DNA of 64,000 nt from Bauldia sp. (lineage in GTDB: Bacteria > Pseudomonadota > Alphaproteobacteria > Rhizobiales > Kaistiaceae). The translations under genes and the position numbers were made by a program. The notes under the pieces are model-generated. The model saw only the letters and a program-made list of their open reading frames with translations. It did no database searches and had not been told where the DNA came from. Positions 25,622-37,671 of this stretch are shown here, piece after piece (the stretch's first letter is position 1; every line of letters starts with the position of its first letter). The stretch covers positions 62,001 to 126,000 of the forward strand of contig JAHCJZ010000007.1 of the NCBI GenBank assembly GCA_026126025.1, given 5' to 3'.

Positions 25622-27236
25622 CTATTGCGGGCTCAGCTGGTAGATGCCGATGTCGGTCGAGCTGAAGTAGATCGTCCCGTCCGCGCCGACCGCGACGTCC
25701 GAGCGACCCCAGATCGGCAGGCCTTCGGGAATCTCGTCGCCGATCGGAAGGTCGGCGGCGAGGACAGCGATCGCGCCGGTGGCCGGGTCGAGGCTGACGA
25801 TGCGGCGCGCGCCGGCGTCGCTGACGACCAGTTTCCCGGTGGTCGGATCGAAGGCGATCCCCTCCGGGCCGCTCAGGCCCTCGACGACCACCGCGCCGCT
25901 CCAGTCGCTCGGATCGATGCGGGTGACGGTGCCGCCGATGTCCGCCACGTAGATCGCACCATCGGGGCCGACCGCCATCGACCGGGGACCGGCGAGATCG
26001 GTCACCACCGCTTCGCGGGTCTCGCCATCGGCGCCGCTCACGAGCGTGAGCTGGCCGGTCGCGAGCTCTGCGACGAGGAGACGACCGTCGGCGAGCTCGA
26101 CCATGTCCTGCGGCAGGGCAAAGTCCAGCCACACAGCGGTGAGGGTCTCGGTCTCCCGGTCGAAGATCTGGATGGTGTTCGAGAACCAGCTGCTGGAATA
26201 GATCGCCGCCTCGCCGACGGTGACGCTCGACGGGTAGATGGTCGAGAACGCGTCGGGGAAGTCCCGGGTGATGTCGCGCACGGCGCCATTGGCGGTATCG
26301 ACCGCGCGGAAGGCGAAATTGTCCGCGACATAGAGCGTGCCGCCGGTCTCCGTCTCGACAAGCGCCAGGCCGTTCGGGGCGGCGAGGGCGCCGGACACGA
26401 CGCTCTCGACCGTGCCGCTCGCAATGTCGATCCGGGAGATGCCGTCGAGGGTCGAGACATAGAGCGTGCCCTCGGCATCGAAGGCAAGGTTGTCGAGGCC
26501 GTTCGGCAGGGTGGCGACCGTGGTGAGACCGCCATCGTCGAGGTCGACGCTCATGACGCCGCCGGAGAGAGAGTCGAGCGCGAAGAGCGTTCCGTCCGGG
26601 CTGAACGCGACGGCCGACGGAATGGCGAGACCCTCGGCGACGACCTCCAGCGTGCCAGCGTCGACGTCGATCCTGACGATCTGGCCGGTGTACCAGAGCG
26701 GTCCGTAGAGCAGACCGTCGGGGGCCGAACGAGAAGCCGTTGAGGCCGCCCATGCCCTCCAGGACCAGCCGCGGCGCCTCGACGCCGTCGGTATCGATCT
26801 CAAGGAGCGCATCGCCGAGAAAGACCTGCGACGCGAACAGCCGGCCATCCGGCCCGTAGGCGATCGCGTTGATGCCCGGGAGTCCGTCGGCCAGGGTCGA
26901 CACCGCGCCGTCCGGCGCGCGGGCCATCACCTTGCCGAGGATGAACGAGGTCCACACCATGGTGCCGTCCGCGGCGAAGGCGAGGTCGTCCGAATCGCCG
27001 TCTGGCGGCGGGACGAAGGGCTCGATCGATCCGGTGGCCGGATCGACGAGGTAGATGATCTGTCCCGAGACGCTGGCGGCAAACAGCCGGCCGGAGGCGT
27101 CGAAGGCGATGCCGTTGACGAGAGCGAAGCCGGACGGTTCGACGAGCGTGTGGAGGCGGTAGTCCTGCGCGGCAGCGCCGGTCGCCACGGCGACGGCCCC
27201 CAGCGCGGCGAGTGACAGGCGGGATTGCGCGAACAT
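25622..27236 (-). pseudogene. Secreted NHL/SMP-30-type beta-propeller protein, frame broken by one extra base
   Basis: The N-terminal part (from the ATG at 27236; signal peptide LAALGAVAVATGAAAQ) and the C-terminal part are in different frames. They join at a run of five G (plus strand, 26720-26724): removing one base gives the continuous segment FSFGPDGLLYGP and a 537-residue protein. About eight to ten propeller repeats of the form 'P-x-G-x-A-F-x-x-D-G-x-L-Y-V-A-D' follow (LDNLAFDAEGTLYVS, PRSMAVGPDGAIYVADIGG, PEGIAFDPTTGKLVVSDAG). The family includes lactonases and many ligand-binding propellers, so function is open. Coding character is preserved on both sides, so this is a very recent mutation or a sequencing error. 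Confidence 0.85.
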
Positions 27237-27268
27237 TTTTCGGTGCTCCTTGGGTCGCATGAATCAAG

Positions 27269-27347
27269 GCGCACCAATCCTGTCCGGCGGGACAAAATCC
27301 CCCCGGTCCCGGCAAACAACTTTGCCGAGTCAGTAGAGTTGGTGCGC
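27269..27347 (-). promoter_or_regulatory. Candidate structured 5' leader RNA of the beta-propeller gene
   Basis: On the minus strand a 79-base segment is closed by a perfect 9-bp helix, GCGCACCAA with TTGGTGCGC. Inside it are two hairpins: GGCAAA-GTTG-TTTGCC (6-bp stem) and GGGAC with GTCCC (5-bp stem, 12-base loop); the latter competes with GTCC-CGCC-GGAC. This gives a three-way-junction shape like many riboswitches, and it ends 32 bases before the start codon, just upstream of the AAGGAG site. I do not recognise it as a known class; no ligand can be proposed. It could also be a protein-binding leader or chance pairing in GC-rich DNA. Confidence 0.4.
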
Positions 27348-27535
27348 TGAGCGTTACAGAGCGGAAATTCCTGCTCTGCGCACACCACATCTATGGGGTA
27401 ATTCGCATTTCGCCGCCGATACGATTGCAACGAGGCGCGCCAATACCTGTCGTGCAGCAAACCTGCCGGGCGATCAGCCAGGGACCGCACCACTCATCCG
27501 ATATCGTGCGGGTGCGAAGAGGCCCCGTGTGGTCA

Positions 27536-27670
27536 ACCCTCCCCTTGCGGGAGGGTCGAAACCGCGAAGCGGTTTCGGGGAGGGGTGCTGAGCTGCGAGT
27601 CAGTACCCCCTCCCGAAATCGGCGGCGCTACGCTTGCCGATTTCGACCTCCCCGCAAGGGGGAGGTTGGG
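27536..27670. repeat. Dispersed palindromic repeat, family B (copy with internal hairpins)
   Basis: Outer arms CCTCCCCTTGCGGG and CCCGCAAGGGGGAGG are nearly complementary. Nested inside are AAACCGC-GAA-GCGGTTT and GAAATCGGC...GCCGATTTC hairpins. The C-run arms with TTGCGGG relate it to the elements at 14174 and 31088. Confidence 0.75.
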
Positions 27671-27702
27671 CCAACCGGGAGCCAGTCCGCGCCGATCGCG
27701 GC

Positions 27703-28985
27703 CTAGAATTCCAGGCGCGCCACGATGCGGGCGAGTTCGCTCTGCCGGCTGACGCCGAGCTTCTCGTAGACGTTGCGCGAGGTCGATCGCAGCGTGCCCT
27801 CGGTGATGCCGAGCTGCTCGGCCGCGTCGCGGGAGAGACGCCCTGGCCGACCAGGGCACCGATGCGCGCCTCCGCCGGCGTGAGGCCGAGGAGCCGCAGC
27901 ATCTCGGCCGCGTTGCCCCGCGCCGGCTTGCCGGTGTCGGTCAGGAGGACGAGAGCCGTCGGGCCGCCGACGGCCGCGCTCACCGAGACGACATGGGCGA
28001 GGATTGGCGGCCCCTCTTCCCGGCGGTGGAGGACGATCGGCTCCCGCTTCTCGCCGCCGGCCATCACGGTCGAGATCGCGCTGTCGAGCGTCGATTGATC
28101 GGCGGCGGTGGCGGCGCGCAGATGGCCGTTGACGCTGCCATTGAGGAGGGGCTGGGCCTCGGCATTGGCATAGACGACGCGCCCGTCGGCGGCGACGATC
28201 GCCGCCGGTCGCCCGATCCGCGACATCGCCTCCAGGACGGCGCGCTCGCCGGTCTCGCCGGCCTCCGCGCTCAACGGGACCGGCGCGCCCCATGTCCAGG
28301 ACATGTCGCAGCAGAAGAAGAGGAATTTCGGCTCGAAGCCGCGCAGCGGTTCGAGCCGGTGCCCGTCGGGAATCTCGACCGTCAGCGCGTCGATCTCGAA
28401 GAAGCGGCGGCTCGCCGACCACGGCGTGGCCCAGGTCGATCGCGGCATGCCCGGCGGTTCGGTGATCCACTGATGGGCGCCCGACACGAAGGTGGGCGGA
28501 TCGGTCGGCACCCGCCCGCGCACGGCAAACCGGCACCCCTCATAGTCCGCCTCGGCGGTGACGGTCCCGCCCTCATGGTCGAAGCCCGGCGAGCCGGCGG
28601 CGTAGAGCCGATGATAATGGCGCGGCAGGAGCGTCCCGGCGCGGCCGCCGAACGATCCGGCGAGGATGTAGAGCGCTTCGCTGCCGTCGGGAGAATCATG
28701 GCCCGAAACGGCGGTCGCGGCATAGAACGCGTTGAACGCGCCAAGGCCGTAGCCGGCGGCCACCCGGTAGAAGACGACGATGGTCGCGCCGTGATCGGTG
28801 GGCTCCAGCCCCTCCGGGACCAGCGCCCGGTGCCCGGCCGGGTCGAGCATGCCGACCATGTATGCCATCTCGACGCCGCCGCTGTGGAATGGCGGTGCCG
28901 GATCGTCCGGAGCGGTGTCGCTGTACCACACCGTGGCGTGCGTACGCCGGTGCGGCTCTCTCGGCTCGGTCATGAGCAAAGACAT
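27703..28985 (-). pseudogene. PAS/LuxR-type regulator with unusual N-terminal domain, frame broken by one missing base
   Basis: Two frames join at a GGG run (27831-27833): adding one base restores GQGVSPRDAAEQLG and a 427-residue protein. C-terminal LuxR helix-turn-helix: LTPAEARIGALVGQG, LGITEGTLRSTSRNVYEKLG, QSELARIVARLEF. Before it lies a PAS-like part (RPAAIVAADGRVVYANAEAQ). The first about 225 residues (LVPEGLEPTDHGATIVVFYR, GFDHEGGTVTAEADYEG, RGRVPTDPPTFVSGAHQW) resemble the acetoacetate decarboxylase-like fold more than a usual sensor, which would make this an odd fusion; that reading is tentative. The gene is otherwise well preserved, so a recent mutation or sequencing error explains the break. 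Confidence 0.8.
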
Positions 28986-29021
28986 AACAGCCGCGCCGAA
29001 TGGCGGCTAGCTGGCGGGATT

Positions 29022-29097
<76 letters not shown>

Positions 29098-29178
29098 GTT
29101 CCAAAATCGCGCGGCGTTGGGGCGCCGGCGCGGCGGACCTTATGCGCGGCCCGATGGCGGATCAAGCGAGCCGAGGGT

Positions 29179-31071
<1,893 letters not shown>

Positions 31072-31087
31072 CCGCCCGTCGTGGGGT

Positions 31088-31260
31088 ACCCCCCTCCCCA
31101 TCCCTCCCCCACAAGGGGGGAGGGCGCCGCTCGTGGAGCCTCCACCCGCGCCCCGAACGCCGCGCATTTCCCTCGCTCGCGCGATCGGTAAGACATCGGC
31201 CGCGCCCCGAACGCCGCGCGGTTCCCTCCCCCCTTGTGGGGGAGGGGTAGGGAGGGGGGA
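31088..31260. repeat. Dispersed palindromic repeat, family B (long copy)
   Basis: Arms of about 34 bases (left CCCTCCCCCACAAGGGGGGAGG; right CCCTCCCCCCTTGTGGGGGA) flank a core with a direct duplication of CGCCCCGAACGCCGCGC. It fills most of the 252-base aroA-cmk gap and could fold as one very long hairpin. Confidence 0.8.
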
Positions 31261-31323
31261 ACGCGGCCGAGCGGTTAGCCCGCCGACTGCCGACTGCCGA
31301 TTGCCTACTGCCGGTCGGGCCGG

Positions 31324-31950
31324 ATGATCATCGCGATCGACGGGCCGGCGGCGTCCGGCAAGGGCACGCTCGGCCGGCGGCTTGCCGAGCATTACGGCTA
31401 CCACCACCTCGACACCGGCCTTCTCTATCGCGCCGTCGCGGCGGCGCTCCTCGAGGCCGGCGATCCGCTCGATGACGAGGCGGTCGCCGTGGGCATGACG
31501 AGCCGCATTCCGCTCGACGGGCTCGACGCGCCGGCACTGTCCACGCACGCGATCGGCGAGGCGGCGTCGCGGGTGGCGGTGATGCCCGGCCTTCGCGCCG
31601 CGCTGGTCGATCGGCAGCGCGCCTTCGCCGCGCGGGAGCCGGGCGCGGTGCTCGACGGCCGCGACGTCGGGACGGTGATCTGCCCCGACGCGGCGGCGAA
31701 GATCTTCCTCGTCGCGAGCCCCGAGGCGCGGGCGCGGCGGCGGGCGGCCCAGCTCGGCCTTCACTCGCAGGAGGGCTACCGCAAGGTGCTGGAGGACATC
31801 CTGCGCCGCGACGAACGCGACACCAATCGCGCCGTGGCGCCGCTTCGCCCCGCCGCGGACGCGCACTTGCTCGACACCACCGACCTCGATATAGAAGCCG
31901 CGTTCCGCGCGGCTCTTTCCATCGTCGAACGGGCCGGGGAACGCAGCTGA
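31324..31950 (+). CDS. cmk: Cytidylate kinase
   Basis: 208 residues. Phosphorylates CMP/dCMP with ATP. The P-loop is at the very start ([19 protein letters not shown]), followed by [13 protein letters not shown], the dCMP-binding [20 protein letters not shown] and the lid-region [17 protein letters not shown] with [17 protein letters not shown]. It is slightly shorter than E. coli Cmk (227), as usual in Alphaproteobacteria. Start ATG at 31324 is the only good choice. Followed by a terminator. Confidence 0.96.
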   Translation: MIIAIDGPAASGKGTLGRRLAEHYGYHHLDTGLLYRAVAAALLEAGDPLDDEAVAVGMTSRIPLDGLDAPALSTHAIGEAASRVAVMPGLRAALVDRQRAFAAREPGAVLDGRDVGTVICPDAAAKIFLVASPEARARRRAAQLGLHSQEGYRKVLEDILRRDERDTNRAVAPLRPAADAHLLDTTDLDIEAAFRAALSIVERAGERS

Positions 31951-31981
31951 CGGGAGCGGCCTTTGCCGCGTTCCCGTTTTT
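31950..31981 (+). terminator. Rho-independent terminator after cmk
   Basis: Stem of ACGGGA/TCCCGT stacked on GCGGC/GCCGC with loop CTTT and a one- or two-base bulge, followed by TTTTT. Overlaps the last base of the stop codon. Confidence 0.7.
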
Positions 31982-32148
31982 GCATTTGGTCCCCTGCACG
32001 GATCGGCCGGGGGCCCCTATCTGAAGCCGTCACGCTTCGATCGCCGACGACCGGCCCGCGCCGGTGCCGGCCGCCATGGTCGACCGGAGCGCGACACCCG
32101 TAACGCGAACCCAACCGGCGCGCCGGGAAACCGGCACATGGAGACTTG

Positions 32149-33882
32149 ATGAGCGTATCAACCCAGAGCGGCATGAACCCCACGCGTGACGATTTCGCGG
32201 CCCTCCTCAACGAGACCTTCAAGGCCGACGAGCTCGTCGAAGGCAGCGTGATCAAGGGCACGGTCGTCGCCATCGAGAAGGACCTCGCGGTCATCGATGT
32301 CGGCCTCAAGACCGAGGGACGCGTCCCGCTCAAGGAATTCGGCGTCCCCGGCAAGGAAGCGACGCTCAGCGTCGGCGACACGGTCGAGGTCTATCTGGAG
32401 CGCGTCGAGAACGCGCTCGGCGAGGCGATGCTGTCCCGCGAGAAGGCCCGCCGCGAGGAGAGCTGGGTCCGCCTCGAAGAGAGCTTCAACAAGAACGAGA
32501 AGGTCACCGGCCAGATCTTCAACCAGGTCAAGGGCGGCTTCACCGTCGACCTCGATGGCGCCGTGGCGTTCCTGCCGCGCAGCCAGGTCGACATCCGCCC
32601 GGTGCGCGACATCGGCCCGCTGATGCATTCGCCGCAGCCCTTCCAGATCCTCAAGATGGACAAGCGCCGCGGCAACATCGTCGTGTCGCGCCGCACCGTC
32701 CTCGAGGAGACCCGCGCCGAGCAGCGCTCCGAGCTCGTCCAGAGCCTCGAAGAGGGCCAGATCGTCGACGGCGTCGTGAAGAACATCACGGACTACGGCG
32801 CGTTCGTCGACCTCGGCGGCATCGACGGCCTCCTCCACGTCACCGATATCGCCTGGCGGCGCATCAACCACCCGTCCGAGGTGCTGTCGATCGGCCAGAC
32901 CGTCCGCGTCCAGGTCATCCGCGTCAACCAGGAAACCCACCGCATCAGCCTCGGCATGAAGCAGCTCGAGGCCGATCCGTGGGAGGGCATCGAGGCCAAG
33001 TACCCGGTCGGCGCCAAGTTCAAGGGTCGCGTCACCAACATCACCGACTACGGCGCCTTCGTGGAGCTGGAACCGGGCATCGAGGGCCTGATCCACGTCT
33101 CCGAGATGAGCTGGACCAAGAAGAACGTCCACCCCGGCAAGATCGTCTCCACCTCCCAGGAGGTCGAGGTGATGGTGCTGGAAGTCGACCCGGTGAAGCG
33201 CCGGATCTCGCTCGGCCTCAAGCAGACCCTCGCCAATCCGTGGGAGGCCTTCGCCGAGGCCCATCCGCCGGGCAGCACCGTCACCGGCGAGGTCAAGAAC
33301 AAGACCGAGTTCGGCCTCTTCATCGGCCTCGAAGGCGACATCGACGGCATGGTCCACCTCTCCGACCTCGACTGGAACCGGCCGGGCGAGCAGGCGATCG
33401 AGGACTATAATCGCGGCGACGAGGTCAACGCCCAGGTGCTCGACGTCGACGTCGAGAAGGAGCGCATCTCGCTCGGCATCAAGCAGCTCGGCGGCGATCC
33501 GTTCGTCGCCGCGGCCGGCGAGATCCGCAAGGGCGCCGTCGTCACCTGCGAGATCCTTGAGGTGAAGGACACCGGCCTCGAGGTCCGCATCGCCGACACC
33601 GACCTCACCGCCTTCATCCGCCGCGCGGACCTGTCGCGCGAGCGGTCGGAGCAGCGGCCGGAGCGCTTCGCCGCCGGCGAGAAGGTCGACGCCCGCGTCA
33701 CCAATTTCGACAAGAAGGCCCGCAAGGTCACCGTGTCGATCAAGGCGCTGGAGATCGCCGAGGAGAAGGAAGCCGTCGCGCAGTACGGCTCGACCGATTC
33801 CGGCGCCTCGCTCGGCGACATTCTCGGCGCCGCGCTCAAGGCGCGCCGCGGCGAGGAAGCCTCCGAGGAGGACAAGGGCTAG
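32149..33882 (+). CDS. rpsA: 30S ribosomal protein S1
   Basis: 577-residue RNA-binding protein that brings mRNA to the 30S subunit. Six S1 OB-fold repeats are visible ([100 protein letters not shown]; then a more diverged one). The ATG at 32149 has GGAG; a TTG one codon earlier is also in frame. The 198-base gap before it holds the cmk terminator and no other gene. Length is typical for Alphaproteobacteria. Confidence 0.97.
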   Translation: MSVSTQSGMNPTRDDFAALLNETFKADELVEGSVIKGTVVAIEKDLAVIDVGLKTEGRVPLKEFGVPGKEATLSVGDTVEVYLERVENALGEAMLSREKARREESWVRLEESFNKNEKVTGQIFNQVKGGFTVDLDGAVAFLPRSQVDIRPVRDIGPLMHSPQPFQILKMDKRRGNIVVSRRTVLEETRAEQRSELVQSLEEGQIVDGVVKNITDYGAFVDLGGIDGLLHVTDIAWRRINHPSEVLSIGQTVRVQVIRVNQETHRISLGMKQLEADPWEGIEAKYPVGAKFKGRVTNITDYGAFVELEPGIEGLIHVSEMSWTKKNVHPGKIVSTSQEVEVMVLEVDPVKRRISLGLKQTLANPWEAFAEAHPPGSTVTGEVKNKTEFGLFIGLEGDIDGMVHLSDLDWNRPGEQAIEDYNRGDEVNAQVLDVDVEKERISLGIKQLGGDPFVAAAGEIRKGAVVTCEILEVKDTGLEVRIADTDLTAFIRRADLSRERSEQRPERFAAGEKVDARVTNFDKKARKVTVSIKALEIAEEKEAVAQYGSTDSGASLGDILGAALKARRGEEASEEDKG

Positions 33883-33914
33883 CAGCCCCCGGTCCTTCCG
33901 CGACAAGATTTGCG

Positions 33915-33950
33915 AACCGGCGCGGCGCCCTCCGCGCCGGTTTTGCTTTC
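33915..33950 (+). terminator. Rho-independent terminator after rpsA
   Basis: An 11-bp stem AACCGGCGCGG / CCGCGCCGGTT with a 6-base loop, directly followed by TTTTGCTTTC. Confidence 0.85.
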
Positions 33951-34048
33951 AGCGCATCCCATTGATTTTTCTGCACCGAGTCTCCTTGACGGGTCCGGGT
34001 CGGTTTGGCAGGGTCGCGGCCGGTCAGAGCGGAGGGGGCCCGCGCGCG

Positions 34049-34354
34049 ATGATCAAGTCGGAACTCGTCCAGGCGATCGCGCGGCAGAACCCGCACCTCT
34101 ATCAGCGCGACGTCGAGAACGTCGTCAACGCGATCCTCGATTCCATCGTCGAGGCGCTGGCGCGCGGCGACCGGGTCGAGCTGCGCGGCTTCGGCGCCTT
34201 CTCCGTCAAGAACCGCCCCGCCCGCATCGGCCGCAACCCGCGCACCGGCACCCGCGTTCAGGTCACCGAGAAGTACGTTCCCTTCTTCAAGACCGGCAAG
34301 GAAATGCGCGAGCGGCTCAACGGCGGATCACCGCAGGCCGGCTGGCGCGGCTGA
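34049..34354 (+). CDS. ihfB: Integration host factor subunit beta
   Basis: 101-residue HU/IHF-type DNA-bending protein, the beta partner of IhfA. It starts [20 protein letters not shown] and has the beta-arm core [31 protein letters not shown] with the Pro that intercalates DNA at the arm tip, then [12 protein letters not shown]. The start at 34049 follows GGAGGG; an earlier ATG at 33962 would add 29 residues not seen in the family. Adjacent to rpsA as in many Proteobacteria. Confidence 0.96.
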   Translation: MIKSELVQAIARQNPHLYQRDVENVVNAILDSIVEALARGDRVELRGFGAFSVKNRPARIGRNPRTGTRVQVTEKYVPFFKTGKEMRERLNGGSPQAGWRG

Positions 34355-34359
34355 GGCTG

Positions 34360-34695
34360 ATGGGCCGCGCCGCGCGACTGCTCCTTATCGTTCCCGTCGC
34401 GGTGGTGGTGGTGCTGGTGGCGATCGCCAACCGGCACCCCGTCGTCTTCTCGGTCGATCCGCTCGGCGAGACCGCGCCCGGCCTCTCGGTCGAGGTGCCG
34501 CTCTACTGGATCCTCTTCGCCGCCCTCGCGCTCGGCATCCTCATCGGCGGCGCGGCGACCTGGGTCGGCCAGTCGAAATGGCGCCGCATGGCGCGCCACG
34601 ACCACAGCGAGGTCGAACGCCTGCGCCGCGAGGCGCAGCGTCCCCCCGCCGCCGCCTCGCTCTCCGGCGCCGACCAAAGGCGGCCGGTGGCTTAG
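34360..34695 (+). CDS. LapA-domain (DUF1049) inner-membrane protein
   Basis: 111 residues with two membrane segments (LLLIVPVAVVVVLVAIAN and LYWILFAALALGILIGGAAT) and a basic cytoplasmic C-terminal helix (KWRRMARHDHSEVERLRREA). This is the layout of lipopolysaccharide assembly protein A / DUF1049 proteins, which in E. coli help regulate LpxC with LapB. No lapB is nearby; position after ihfB is conserved in Rhizobiales. It begins 5 bases after ihfB, so the two are co-transcribed. Confidence 0.85.
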   Translation: MGRAARLLLIVPVAVVVVLVAIANRHPVVFSVDPLGETAPGLSVEVPLYWILFAALALGILIGGAATWVGQSKWRRMARHDHSEVERLRREAQRPPAAASLSGADQRRPVA

Positions 34696-34717
34696 GCTAG
34701 GTAGGAAACCCAATTCA

Positions 34718-34800
34718 CCGCTCGTTCCCGCGCAGGCGGGAACCCAGCCACAAGCGCAGGAGTCCGCGGCGTGGATTCCCGCCTGCGCGGGAATGAGCGG
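34718..34800. repeat. Dispersed palindromic repeat, family A' (copy 1)
   Basis: Arms CCGCTCGTTCCCGCGCAGGC and GCCTGCGCGGGAATGAGCGG around a 40-base centre. The same element, 85 bases, occurs at 37481-37565. Both carry the TGGATTCCCGCCT core in the right arm. Confidence 0.85.
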
Positions 34801-34887
34801 AGAGGGCTGGTCCAGGTGTTCGCCTACCCTTCTTCCTCGGGAGCGGTCGCCATTGAACCGCCCCGGCGTTCGTGCCACATCGACGCC

Positions 34888-35558
34888 ATGCCGCTAGCCA
34901 TCAAGATCTGCGGGCTTTCGACCGAGGAAACGCTCGACGCCGCCACCGGCGCGGGCGCCGACATGGTGGGGTTCGTCTTCGTCCTCGGCAGTCCGCGCCA
35001 TGTCACGGCCGGGCGCGCGGCGGAGCTGCGCCGCCGGGTCAAGCCCGGCACCGAAGTGGTGGCGCTCACCGTCGACGCCGACGACGCGACGCTGGCGGAG
35101 ATCGTGGAGCGCGTCTCGCCCGACTGGCTGCAGCTTCACGGCAGCGAGACGCCGGACCGCGTCGCCGCGCTGAAGCAGCGCTTCGGCCGCAGGGTGATGA
35201 AGGCGGTGGGCGTGCGCGGCGCAGGGGACCTTGCCGAGGCCGAGCCCTATCTCGGCGTGGCGGACCGCATCCTGTTTGACGCCAAACCGCCGCTGGGCAC
35301 GGCGCTTCCCGGCGGCAACGGCATCCCGTTCAACTGGCGCCTGCTGCGCGACCTCGACCGGCGGTTCACCGCCTTCATGGTGGGCGGCGGGCTCGACCAG
35401 ACCAACGTCGCCGACGCCATCGACCTCACCGGCGCGACCGGCGTCGACGTGTCGTCCGGCGTCGAGACCGCACCCGGCCGCAAGGATTCGGACCTCATCC
35501 GCGGCTTCGTCGCCGCCGCCCGCCTCGCCGAGGTACGGGCCGCGCGGGGAGCAGCCTG

Positions 35559-35559
<1 letters not shown>
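34888..35559 (+). CDS. trpF: Phosphoribosylanthranilate isomerase
   Basis: 223-residue TIM-barrel enzyme of tryptophan synthesis; it converts phosphoribosylanthranilate to CdRP. Catalytic Cys lies in [13 protein letters not shown] near residue 8 and catalytic Asp in [10 protein letters not shown]; other landmarks are [44 protein letters not shown] and [16 protein letters not shown] (phosphate-binding). Start is the ATG at 34888; the frame extends further up through the repeat. The stop shares bases with the trpB start (TGATG). Confidence 0.97.
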
Positions 35560-36800
<1,241 letters not shown>

Positions 36801-36808
36801 GGCGGCCG

Positions 36809-37054
36809 ATGATGATGTTCGAGATCTACCGCTCCAAGCACAATCCGGAGCACTATGTCGCGATCGACGCGGCGAGCGAGGAGCACAACGCCGCCGAGGT
36901 CCGCGCCAGCCAGAACCTCGAGCCATTCTCCCGCTTCGTCGACGACGGCGCCCCGCGCCTCGGCTTCGACGCCGAACACGCCAAAGCCTCGATCGCCGAG
37001 CACGGCTTCTACGCCTTCGCCCTCACCGTCACCCCGCGCGACCACATCGAATAG
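36809..37054 (+). CDS. Small conserved-looking hypothetical protein
   Basis: 81 residues (MMMFEIYRSKHNPEHYVAID, AASEEHNAAEVRASQNLEPF, SRFVDDGAPRLGFDAEHAKA, SIAEHGFYAFALTVTPRDHI). It is soluble, acidic, with no cysteine or membrane segment. It starts eight bases after trpB at one of three successive ATG codons. The regular alpha/beta pattern and codon use look like a real gene. I do not recognise the family. It may be co-transcribed with trpB. Confidence 0.6.
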   Translation: MMMFEIYRSKHNPEHYVAIDAASEEHNAAEVRASQNLEPFSRFVDDGAPRLGFDAEHAKASIAEHGFYAFALTVTPRDHIE

Positions 37055-37063
37055 CCGGCGCGG

Positions 37064-37441
37064 TCAGGCGGCGTCCTCGACCTCGGCCGCGATCCGGGCG
37101 CCCAGCTTCTGCTGCGCGATCGCGAGGTCATACTGGGTCTGGAGATTTGCCCAGAACACCGGGCCGGTGCCGAAGTGACGGCCCAGGCGCAAGGCGGTCT
37201 CCGCCGAAATCCCGCGGCGGCCTGCGATGATCTCGGAAATCCGGTTGGCAGCGACGCGCAGCTTGAGCGCCAGCGCATTGGCCGAGACACCGCGCGCGGC
37301 AAGCTCTCGCTGCAGGATCCGCCCGGGATGAACCGGCGCGAGCGCGAAGCCGCCCAGCGCCGCCCGATGCGAACCGGAATCGGCCTTCCGGGATGCCTTT
37401 TCAGTGGTAGTCGGTGATCTCGACGTCATCGGCATTGCCAT
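37064..37441 (-). CDS. HigA/VapI-type XRE antitoxin-like protein without a toxin partner
   Basis: 125 residues. After a Ser/Thr/Lys-rich N-terminal arm comes the hallmark of HigA-family antitoxins: [59 protein letters not shown] and [16 protein letters not shown] (residues about 38-110, XRE helix-turn-helix). HigB toxin genes normally stand directly beside it; none is found on either strand within 200 bases. It lies antisense inside the trp cluster, bordered by a palindromic repeat. The start at 37441 gives the family-typical length plus about 35 residues. Confidence 0.85.
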   Translation of the reverse strand: MAMPMTSRSPTTTEKASRKADSGSHRAALGGFALAPVHPGRILQRELAARGVSANALALKLRVAANRISEIIAGRRGISAETALRLGRHFGTGPVFWANLQTQYDLAIAQQKLGARIAAEVEDAA

Positions 37442-37480
37442 CTCAGAACCGTGGAGAGCCTGCAAGCCCACCCCAAAACG

Positions 37481-37565
37481 CCGCTCACTCCCGCGAAGGC
37501 GGGAGTCCATGCGTCCGCCCCGGAGCCCAGCCGCAATGGATTCCCGCCTCCGCGGGAATGAGCGG
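37481..37565. repeat. Dispersed palindromic repeat, family A' (copy 2)
   Basis: Left arm CCGCTCACTCCCGCGAAGGC, right arm GCCTCCGCGGGAATGAGCGG, closely matching the copy at 34718-34800. It lies between the HigA-like gene and trpA. Confidence 0.85.
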
Positions 37566-37671
37566 AGGATTGTTAGCACCGGATTGCGATCCACTACGGG
37601 CTTTTGGACCGCGTTTTCCCGCACGGCGGCTTGTGCTACCGGAGCGGGGCATTCGCGCCGATGGAGTTCTG

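Larger units (their letters stand above)
27237..27702. other. Intergenic region between the beta-propeller and PAS/LuxR genes
   Basis: 466 bases with no credible gene. From left to right it holds the AAGGAG ribosome site of the propeller gene, a structured leader candidate (27269-27347), a 22-base dyad (CAGAGC at 27357-27362 and GCTCTG at 27373-27378) that may be an operator or upstream hairpin, about 150 bases without recognised structure, and a family B repeat (27536-27670) just behind the LuxR gene. Confidence 0.6.

Noticed and set aside
24732-27260. A very long single frame starting with the beta-propeller N-terminus and running to the Rrf2 gene
   Set aside because: After the G-run break the frame becomes Arg-rich nonsense, while the true propeller continues in another frame to its own stop at 25622.
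26720-27833. Programmed ribosomal frameshifting at the two broken genes
   Set aside because: No slippery heptamer with a downstream pseudoknot is evident, and the two breaks need shifts of opposite sign in unrelated genes; homopolymer indel or sequencing error is simpler.
37064-37660. A complete HigBA toxin-antitoxin pair
   Set aside because: No frame on either strand near the HigA-like gene encodes a RelE/HigB-type toxin; the upstream open frame is only the palindromic repeat read through.
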